From the NCBI GenBank assembly GCA_031316155.1, contig JALDRB010000003.1, positions 1 to 64,000 on the forward strand: a DNA stretch of 64,000 bases, read 5' to 3'. How positions within the stretch are numbered: the stretch's first letter is position 1; each line of letters opens with the position of its first letter. The notes under the pieces are model-generated. The model did no database searches and had not been told where the DNA came from. It was given only the letters and a program-made list of their open reading frames with translations. The DNA is from Candidatus Scalindua sp. (GTDB lineage Bacteria; Planctomycetota; Brocadiia; Brocadiales; Scalinduaceae). Positions 58,581 to 64,000 of this stretch are shown piece by piece. Made by a program: the position numbers and the translations under genes.

Positions 58581-59694
58581 ATATGGATTTACAACCGGAA
58601 GTTGTGCGGCGGGCGCAGCGAAAGGCGCCGCTTACGGGCTTTATCGTGGATCAATACCGGACTCTCTTGAATTAAGTACTCCTGCCGGAATTCTTTTACG
58701 ATTGAGATTAGCTCATCGTAAAGTTGGTTCCGATTTTGCAGAGTGTGCCGTTCGTAAGTATTCGGGTGATGATCCTGATGTAACGAATGGTTGCGAAGTT
58801 CATGTTCGGGTGGAGAGGCTGGAATCTTCCCGCCGGAATGGTTTACGAGCACTCAGGGGGGAGAGTCAGGCAGGAGTGAAGTTCACAGCAGGAGAAGGTG
58901 TTGGTATAGTAACGCGTCCCGGCTTGCAGATTGGAGAGGGTGAACCGGCCATTAACCCTGTTCCAAGGAGCATGATTCAAAAGGAAATAGGCGAAATTCT
59001 TGGAGATTGCAACGGGGTAAAGGTAAGCGTATCTGTCCCGGGAGGAGAGGAATTAGCCAGAAAGACCTTTAATGAACGCCTTGGTATCATTGGAGGTATA
59101 TCTATCATCGGGACATCGGGTATTGTTAAGCCTATGTCCCTTGATTCATTTAAGGTCTCTCTCGTCTGTGAATTAGATGTTGCACATGCATCCGGATATC
59201 AGACAGTCGTGCTTGTACCCGGAGGTATAGGAGAAAGTGTTTTTTTAAGTCATTTCAGCGTTTCTCGGTATCAGGTGGTCCAGATGAGCAATTTCATAGG
59301 GTTCATGCTGGATGAGGCGGTGAAACACTCTTTTCAGAGGATCGTACTGGCCGGACATCCGGGCAAACTGGCAAAAATAATTCGGGGAGATTTTTATACT
59401 CACAGTTCCGGGTCAAAACCGGCAAATGATATTTTACTTGCCATATGCAAGAGTGAGAAGGTAGATCCTGCTACAATTGGTATTCTCGAGAGCTCTCCCA
59501 CGGTAGACGGAATGGTCGAGATACTGAAAGAGAATGGTAAATTGGATATTTTTGATCGTGTAGCCCGTGACGTTCAGGCTTCTGCCAGTCGATATATTGC
59601 GGAGAAGAACAAAATCAGCGTGGTTCTCTTTGATATGAAGAAAAATATTATTGGTGTTTCAGAGGATTTCAGAGATTGGGAAAAAAGCTTGTAA
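58570..59694 (+). CDS. cbiD: Cobalt-precorrin-5B (C1)-methyltransferase
   Basis: 374 residues. YKYGFTTGSCAAGAAKGAAYGL is the diagnostic CbiD start, then AECAVRKYSGDDPDVTNG, GEGVGIVTRPGLQIGEGEPAINPVPRSMI, and HFSVSRYQVVQMSNFIGFMLDEA. CbiD marks the anaerobic B12 route. It overlaps cbiE by 19 bases. Confidence 0.97.
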   Translation: MKYKYGFTTGSCAAGAAKGAAYGLYRGSIPDSLELSTPAGILLRLRLAHRKVGSDFAECAVRKYSGDDPDVTNGCEVHVRVERLESSRRNGLRALRGESQAGVKFTAGEGVGIVTRPGLQIGEGEPAINPVPRSMIQKEIGEILGDCNGVKVSVSVPGGEELARKTFNERLGIIGGISIIGTSGIVKPMSLDSFKVSLVCELDVAHASGYQTVVLVPGGIGESVFLSHFSVSRYQVVQMSNFIGFMLDEAVKHSFQRIVLAGHPGKLAKIIRGDFYTHSSGSKPANDILLAICKSEKVDPATIGILESSPTVDGMVEILKENGKLDIFDRVARDVQASASRYIAEKNKISVVLFDMKKNIIGVSEDFRDWEKSL

Positions 59695-60335
59695 ACAAAA
59701 TAACGATTGTTGGTTGCGGGCCTGGTTCGAAAAAACACCTGACCGGCTTAGCATTGCAACGGATTAAGAATGCTGATTCTCTCATAGGCAGCAAAAGATT
59801 GCTGGATCTGTTTGCGGATACAGATACCGACAAATACACGGTGAACAGAAACTATAAGTTACTTATTATGCGCATTATTTCTTTGAGTAAACGAAAAAAA
59901 GTTGTTGTCCTTGTAAGTGGAGATCCGGGTTTTTTTAGTTACTCAAAGCTCATTATAGATAAAGTTGGTATAGAAAATTGTGAAATCATTCCGGGAATCA
60001 GTTCGGTTCAACTGGCATTTGCATCAATAGGAAAGACATGGAACGATGCCTGTTTCGTGAGTCTTCACGGGAGAAAGGATGAATTCCCCATGCTTGTAAA
60101 AAAGGTGAAAGAGTACAAAAAAGTTGCAGTTTTGACCGACGATTCTAACAATCTGAAGCTTATTTCCAAAGGGCTGTTGAGTGAAGGGATAAGAGGCAGA
60201 ACGGTTTATGTTTGTGAAAACCTCTCTTTAAAAATGGAAAGGATACGTAAATTCAAGTTGAGCTCGCTGCAGAGAGTGCAGGTAAGGGGCCTGAACGTGA
60301 TAATTATTTTAGAGGAGAATTCGTCTTCAAGTTGA
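59676..60335 (+). CDS. cbiE: Cobalt-precorrin-7 C5-methyltransferase
   Basis: 219 residues. KITIVGCGPGSKKHLTGLALQRIKNADSLIGSKRLLDL is the CbiE N-terminus, then VVVLVSGDPGFFSYSKLI and EIIPGISSVQLAFASIGKTWNDACFVSLHGR. It lacks the CbiT domain that is often fused (CobL). No separate cbiT is seen in the window. Confidence 0.92.
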   Translation: MGKKLVNKITIVGCGPGSKKHLTGLALQRIKNADSLIGSKRLLDLFADTDTDKYTVNRNYKLLIMRIISLSKRKKVVVLVSGDPGFFSYSKLIIDKVGIENCEIIPGISSVQLAFASIGKTWNDACFVSLHGRKDEFPMLVKKVKEYKKVAVLTDDSNNLKLISKGLLSEGIRGRTVYVCENLSLKMERIRKFKLSSLQRVQVRGLNVIIILEENSSSS

Positions 60336-60402
60336 CAATTTCCTGCTTTTTTATGACAGAAAATAGAAAACTCATGATTGGTTTCAGAGTGCCGGATTCA
60401 GG

Positions 60403-60603
60403 ATGTTTCTCGTTATGAAGTGTGAACCGGGTGATTTTTATGGAATCGGAGTTGGTCCGGGCGATAGAGAATTGATTACGGTAAAGGCGGTCCGCATAAT
60501 AGAGTCGGCAGACTGTGTTTTTGTACCCAAAGCAGACATTAAAGAGTCCAGCCTGGCTCTCGAAATAGTCAGGGGATATTGTGAAAGGAAAGAGAGTAAT
60601 TGA
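60403..60603 (+). CDS. cbiL: Cobalt-precorrin-2 C20-methyltransferase, N-terminal part (frameshifted)
   Basis: DFYGIGVGPGDRELITVKAVRIIESADCVFVPKADIKESSLALEIVRGYCER is the CbiL/CobI start (the GVGPGD loop, then VPK and the S-x-A-L-E-I-V helix). The frame then stops at KESN. The other part begins 20 bases earlier in the +1 frame (RVIEQVYPMVKDK). One extra base, or a +1 shift, between about 60575 and 60600 would restore one 240-residue protein. Confidence 0.8.
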   Translation: MFLVMKCEPGDFYGIGVGPGDRELITVKAVRIIESADCVFVPKADIKESSLALEIVRGYCERKESN

Positions 60604-61129
60604 ACAGGTTTATCCCATGGTTAAGGATAAACTAAAGCTGAAGAGAGCGTGGTTACAGGCGGCCAAAGAGGTCAGGGATGAAATCGTTTCAGGGAATGAT
60701 GTTGCATATCTGACGATTGGGGATCCTTTGACATTCAGTACTTATTGCTATCTTCTTCAGCATATCTCAAAAATGATCCCCATTCAAAAAATACATACGA
60801 TTCCGGGGATAACTTCTTATAATGCCGCAGCCTGCTTATCCAACTTTTCACTCATAGAGCAGGATGAAAAATTGGCCATAATACCAGTTTCAACGGAAAT
60901 TGAGAAGCTGCGCCCGATACTCGAAACTTTTGAAACTGTGGTCTTGATGAAGGTGGCAAAGAAGCTTGATGCAGTAATTGATCTGTTGGAAGAGATGAAT
61001 CTTATTAATCATTCCCTCTTTGCTTCGTATGTTGGCCGTGAAAATGAGTTTATGACTCACGACCTTAAATCGCTCAAAGGGAGCAGCAAAGGGTATCTTT
61101 CAGTGATTATTGTGAAGAAAAAACCCTGA
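60581..61129 (+). CDS. cbiL: Cobalt-precorrin-2 C20-methyltransferase, C-terminal part (frameshifted)
   Basis: Rest of CbiL: VIEQVYPMVKDKLKLKRAWLQAAKEV, then VAYLTIGDPLTFSTYCYLL, then HTIPGITSYNAAACLSNFSLI. The tetrapyrrole methylase motifs TIGDP and PGITSYNAA are intact, so the break is probably recent or technical. CbiL is essential in the pathway and no second copy is in the window. Confidence 0.82.
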   Translation: MKGKRVIEQVYPMVKDKLKLKRAWLQAAKEVRDEIVSGNDVAYLTIGDPLTFSTYCYLLQHISKMIPIQKIHTIPGITSYNAAACLSNFSLIEQDEKLAIIPVSTEIEKLRPILETFETVVLMKVAKKLDAVIDLLEEMNLINHSLFASYVGRENEFMTHDLKSLKGSSKGYLSVIIVKKKP

Positions 61130-61160
61130 TTTGTAACATAAAAAGAATTAAAATACAAAA

Positions 61161-61817
61161 ATGAAAAAGGGCATATACACATGCATTATTATCCTCATTT
61201 TTAAAGTGTGTTTCACCGGCACATCTCTTTTTGCTCAGGAGAGAAGGCCGGGAAAGCTGTTCTCTCCTGAAAAAATACCTCTGCTTGAGAGCCTGAGAGA
61301 CTGGCAGGATAGCAAGGAGATTATGGATAGATTGGATATAAGAAGAGGAGATAGCGTGGCTGACATTGGTGCGGGTTCCGGTTATTTCACTATTCCATTA
61401 GCTGAAAAGGTTGGCAGCGAAGGTCTCGTCTACGCAGAAGATATCCAGCAGGAAATGCTGGATTATATTTCCCGGAAGGTGGAAAAATTAAAGTTGAAGA
61501 ATATTAAAATCGTTCTGGGAGAAACAGAAGACCCTGCACTTCCGGATAACTCGCTGAACTGTGCCTTCGTAGCAAATACGTATCACGAGGTGGTGTCACC
61601 CCTCTTACTTTTGGGAAATATTTATAAAGATTTAAAGACCGGTGGAAGATTGGTCATTATTGACTGGGATCCGGAGAAAAAATCCCCTTTTGGTCCACCG
61701 ACAGAGGTGAGAGTTCCCGGAGAGACGGTTGTAAAAGAAGCCCTGGAGACGGGTTTTTCCTTCTGGCAGAGCCATAACTTTATGCCCTATCATTACTTTC
61801 TCATATTTACAAAGTGA
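61161..61817 (+). CDS. Exported class I SAM-dependent methyltransferase
   Basis: 218 residues. The start MKKGIYTCIIILIFKVCFTGTSLFAQERR is a signal peptide, cut near FAQ. The SAM-binding motif I is VADIGAGSGYFTIPLAEKVG, then YAEDIQQEMLDYI, then NSLNCAFVANTYHEV (post-motif region) and GGRLVIIDWDP. An exported SAM enzyme is odd because SAM is cytoplasmic. It follows cbiL by 32 bases, but it is not CbiT, as it lacks the precorrin motif. Substrate unknown. Confidence 0.75.
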   Translation: MKKGIYTCIIILIFKVCFTGTSLFAQERRPGKLFSPEKIPLLESLRDWQDSKEIMDRLDIRRGDSVADIGAGSGYFTIPLAEKVGSEGLVYAEDIQQEMLDYISRKVEKLKLKNIKIVLGETEDPALPDNSLNCAFVANTYHEVVSPLLLLGNIYKDLKTGGRLVIIDWDPEKKSPFGPPTEVRVPGETVVKEALETGFSFWQSHNFMPYHYFLIFTK

Positions 61818-61886
61818 TGGTAGTTTTTCTAAAACAGGGTGCGTAAAAAAATTTACGGATAGTTTTTATGGAAGGGAGAGTATAGT

Positions 61887-62225
61887 ATGAAAAAGATAGA
61901 AGCATTCATTCGTCCCGAGAAACTTAACAAGACCAAAGATGCTCTTGAGAAACAGGGATTTGATTGTATTTCAGTTTCAGATATACAGGGACACGGTCAT
62001 CAGAAAGGGGTAAGCGAGGTATTCAGAGGAAAGAAATACATGGTGGATTTACTGCCAAAGATGAAGATTGAAATTATCCTTGCTGATAAAGACGTGGACA
62101 AGGTTGTTGAGATCATTGCCGGTGTATCAAAAACCGGGAGTATCGGAGATGGGAAGATATTTGTTTATGATGTTGTGAATGCATACCGTATACGAACGGG
62201 TGAGCAGGGTGAAATTGCAATTTAA
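61887..62225 (+). CDS. glnB: Nitrogen regulatory protein PII
   Basis: 112 residues. MKKIEAFIRPEKLNKTKDALEKQG, T-loop GHGHQKGVSEVFRGKKYMVDLLPKMKIEI (the uridylylation Tyr in KKYMVD), and VSKTGSIGDGKIFVYDVVNAYRIRTGE (C-loop, ATP/2-oxoglutarate site). PII senses nitrogen, carbon and energy state. No amt or glnA gene is adjacent, so whether it is GlnB or GlnK cannot be decided. AGGGAG lies upstream. Confidence 0.93.
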   Translation: MKKIEAFIRPEKLNKTKDALEKQGFDCISVSDIQGHGHQKGVSEVFRGKKYMVDLLPKMKIEIILADKDVDKVVEIIAGVSKTGSIGDGKIFVYDVVNAYRIRTGEQGEIAI

Positions 62226-62445
62226 GACAGCACTGTTCTGTAAAAGCTTATTCAAGTTTAATTAACATAATACCCATTTTTGTCCAAAAAAATGGTTCAA
62301 CTCGCCATTATTTACCACGAGTCTCCATTACCCACCACTACTTACCTTTTTTTAAAGTACTCATCATTTCTCCATTGCCTGTTTTGTTCTGGCTCGTACA
62401 GGTTTTTTAATTGACAGTCATCTCATTATGAGATAACATCTCTGT

Positions 62446-62733
62446 GTGCACATCATTAGTCGAAAGCGTTTACTTGAATTTGCTGAAAAACATCCTGATT
62501 GTTCAACTGCGCTTGAATCTTGGTATCGGATCGTCAAACACACTAATTTCAATTCATTTACCGAACTTCGACGAACTTTTCCGAGTGCTGATAAAGTCGA
62601 TAATTTGACGGTTTTTAATATTGGTGGTAATAAAGCTCGTTTGATTGCAGCCATACACTATAATGCTCATCGAATTTATATTCGTCATATTTTTACCCAC
62701 AAAGAATATGATCGGGGATCTTGGAGGAAATAA
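62446..62733 (+). CDS. higB: HigB-type mRNA interferase toxin
   Basis: 95 residues with GTG start. MHIISRKRLLEFAEKHPDCSTALESWYRIV, then FPSADKVDNLTVFNIGGNKARLIAAIHYNAHRIYIRHIFTHKEYDRGSW is the HigB_toxin pattern (the IRxxxTHxxYD end is diagnostic). Predicted ribosome-dependent mRNase. Its stop overlaps the higA start by one base. Confidence 0.93.
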   Translation: MHIISRKRLLEFAEKHPDCSTALESWYRIVKHTNFNSFTELRRTFPSADKVDNLTVFNIGGNKARLIAAIHYNAHRIYIRHIFTHKEYDRGSWRK

Positions 62734-63134
62734 TGAATATCAAACTTAAAAAAATCGCAAAAGTTTGGCCGGACATCCAGCCTATATTTTCTGTGCCACA
62801 TAATGAAAAAGAGTACAATAAATTGACCAATCTTCTTGACAACCTTATTGATGAAGTGGGGAATAATGAGAACCATCCCTTAGCTTCCCTTATGGAGACG
62901 ATTGGGAGTCTCATTGAAACATATGAATCCCAATATATTAACGAGATAGGGGGTAATCCGATAGATACGCTCAATGCTTTGATGGAAGAACATGGACTGA
63001 ACCAATCGGATCTGTCTGAGATCGGTAGCCAGGGAGTGGTGTCAGAAATATTGTCCGGTAAACGTCAGCTGAATGTCCGTCAGATAAAAATGTTGAGCAA
63101 ACGTTTTAACGTATCACCAGCGGTCTTTATTTAA
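62733..63134 (+). CDS. higA: HigA-type antitoxin with HTH
   Basis: About 133 residues from the ATG at 62733, with GGAGG eight bases before it (inside higB). IGGNPIDTLNALMEEHGLNQSDLSEIGSQGVVSEILSGKRQLNVRQIKMLSKRF is a HigA-type helix-turn-helix. It pairs with higB. Confidence 0.92.
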   Translation: MNIKLKKIAKVWPDIQPIFSVPHNEKEYNKLTNLLDNLIDEVGNNENHPLASLMETIGSLIETYESQYINEIGGNPIDTLNALMEEHGLNQSDLSEIGSQGVVSEILSGKRQLNVRQIKMLSKRFNVSPAVFI

Positions 63135-63227
63135 AACGATTTCCAAGAATACAACTTTGCTGTTTCAAGTGATACCCTTACGTTTATATCATCTGTTTTT
63201 CAATACATCCTTTGTCACCTATAATTT

Positions 63228-63374
63228 GATGAGGAAATTCAATATTTCTTTATTTTTTGCGCAGAGGAAGCAACTTCAAAAGTCCGTAAAAACTGCCATG
63301 GACGGCGGTTTTAGGAATTTTGGAAAAGTTAGCCAGCCCGAAGAGCAGTCTGGCGAGCCGGGAAGGCCTAACTT
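63228..63374 (+). repeat. ATGGA-loop nested hairpin repeat, copy A5
   Basis: Starts GATGAGGAAATTCAATATTT, then TTATTTTTTGCGC, CAAAAGTCCGT, the hairpin AAAACTGCC-ATGGAC-GGCGGTTTT, GGAATTTTGGAAAAGTTAGCC, and ends GGCCTAAC, which pairs back to GTTAGCC. A 30-base insert lies inside the last hairpin. It separates higA from the ATPase gene. Confidence 0.75.
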
Positions 63375-63465
63375 GTTGAAATCCTAATCCCGAAACGTAT
63401 TGTATTAATCGGCGTGAAAGATAAAATTGCCTTGCAATGTCCAATTTGCTATGTAAAATGGAGTT

Positions 63466-64000
63466 GTGTACTCCAGATTGTTGAAAATTCAAAAAGAAAA
63501 AAGTCTTTTTTTATTTGGTCCAAGAGGAACAGGGAAATCTACATGGGTAAGATTTAATATACCTGATGCTCTATACATAGACCTTTTGGAATCTGATACT
63601 TACACCAGGCTTTTAGCCCATCCTGAAGATATTGAAAGCTATATTCCTCCAAAATTCAGTAAATATATCGTTATTGATGAAGTTCAACGTGTCCCTGAAC
63701 TGTTAAATGAGGTTCACCGTTTAATTGAGAGTAAAAAGTATAAGTTTATTCTTTTAGGGTCAAGCGCTAGAAAATTGAGGAAAAAAGGAGTTAATCTTCT
63801 GGCTGGCAGGGCATTAAGCTATTTTATGCATCCTCTAACTGTAAAAGAACTAGGTACAGATTTTGAGTTGGCCAATTCTCTAAAATTCGGGCATTTGCCA
63901 ATGGTTTATACTGACCCTGATCCTGAAAAGTATTTGAATTCATACATAAAAACCTACCTGCGTGAAGAGGTTATGCAAGAGGGATTAACAAGAAATCTTG
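63466..64000 (+). CDS. AAA ATPase with DUF4143-type architecture (3' end cut by window edge)
   Basis: Open to the end of the window. A GTG at 63466 gives MYSRLLKIQKEKSLFLFGPRGTGKSTW (Walker A GPRGTGKST), then YIVIDEVQRVPELLNEVHRLI (Walker B/DEVQ) and FILLGSSARKLRKKGVNLLAGRAL (sensor-like GSSA and the LLAGR arginine). This is the AAA_14/DUF4143 ATPase family. These are common in Planctomycetes genomes and often lie near toxin-antitoxin genes. Function poorly known. Confidence 0.85.
   Translation, partial: MYSRLLKIQKEKSLFLFGPRGTGKSTWVRFNIPDALYIDLLESDTYTRLLAHPEDIESYIPPKFSKYIVIDEVQRVPELLNEVHRLIESKKYKFILLGSSARKLRKKGVNLLAGRALSYFMHPLTVKELGTDFELANSLKFGHLPMVYTDPDPEKYLNSYIKTYLREEVMQEGLTRNL

Noticed and set aside
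61161-61817. CbiT (precorrin-6B methyltransferase) for the methyltransferase after cbiL
   Set aside because: It has a signal peptide and a generic SAM motif, and lacks the CbiT N-terminal GxPT-like motif.

Overview
The window reads as a chromosomal contig of an AT-rich (roughly 40% GC by eye) Gram-negative bacterium. It was probably an anammox-type planctomycete (Brocadiales, for example a Scalindua-like organism). That assignment is an inference from three things: an exported octaheme hydroxylamine-oxidoreductase-like cytochrome paired with an NnrS/ScdA-type membrane protein, an anaerobic (CbiD/CbiX type) cobalamin pathway, and many B12-binding radical SAM enzymes and toxin-antitoxin modules. 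No rRNA, tRNA or CRISPR was recognised.

1-25.4 kb, plus strand: a cell-surface glycan or lipid-glycan locus. It holds a SPASM radical SAM protein (cut by the window edge), a Wzx-like flippase, four B12-binding-domain radical SAM enzymes, a GT2 polyprenyl-phosphate glycosyltransferase, several multi-membrane GT-C/GT39-like proteins, an MBOAT O-acyltransferase followed by a tiny membrane ORF and an SGNH-like protein, a GH62 arabinofuranosidase-like protein, a DUF457 membrane hydrolase, an SxtJ-like protein, a GxxExxY protein and a decayed carbamoyltransferase. Four of these genes are split by an apparent -1 frameshift, one of them on a perfect A AAA AAG heptamer.

25.9-31.5 kb, minus strand: an FmdE-domain protein, then a phosphate operon (DUF47, Pit, PstB, PhoU) that runs directly into the B12 gene cbiF. 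No PstS/PstC/PstA is present.

31.5-40.5 kb: an accessory region. It holds RelE/Phd-type, HigBA and VapBC modules, a 292-bp direct duplication of an antitoxin gene, a group II intron that kept its domain V/VI and maturase X domain but lost its reverse transcriptase core, and cassette-like genes bounded by attC-like palindromes (including a GGCT-HEPN fusion protein). recN follows.

40.8-44.9 kb, minus strand: the nitrogen-oxide pair, an NnrS core carrying two near-identical DUF542 domains plus DUF1858-like domains, followed 15 bp later by the octaheme cytochrome.

45.2-62.2 kb, plus strand: cobO, thyX, a core-MetE methionine synthase, cobD, cobQ/cbiP, cbiB, cbiA, cbiX, cbiC, cbiD, cbiE and a frameshifted cbiL, then an exported methyltransferase and a PII protein. 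A 2.5-kb AT-rich block (HicBA, a short SIR2-like protein, DUF433 with a DUF5615 remnant, a PD-(D/E)XK protein) is wedged between cbiX and cbiC. The end holds a HigBA pair and an AAA/DUF4143 ATPase cut by the edge.

Two dispersed repeat families cut across these regions: a nested-hairpin element with an ATGGA loop and compensatory stem changes (5 copies), and a MITE-like element with TATACT/AGTATA ends (3 full and 2 partial copies). The B12 genes and the B12-dependent radical SAM genes in one window form a plausible supply-and-use pairing, but no shared regulation is visible.
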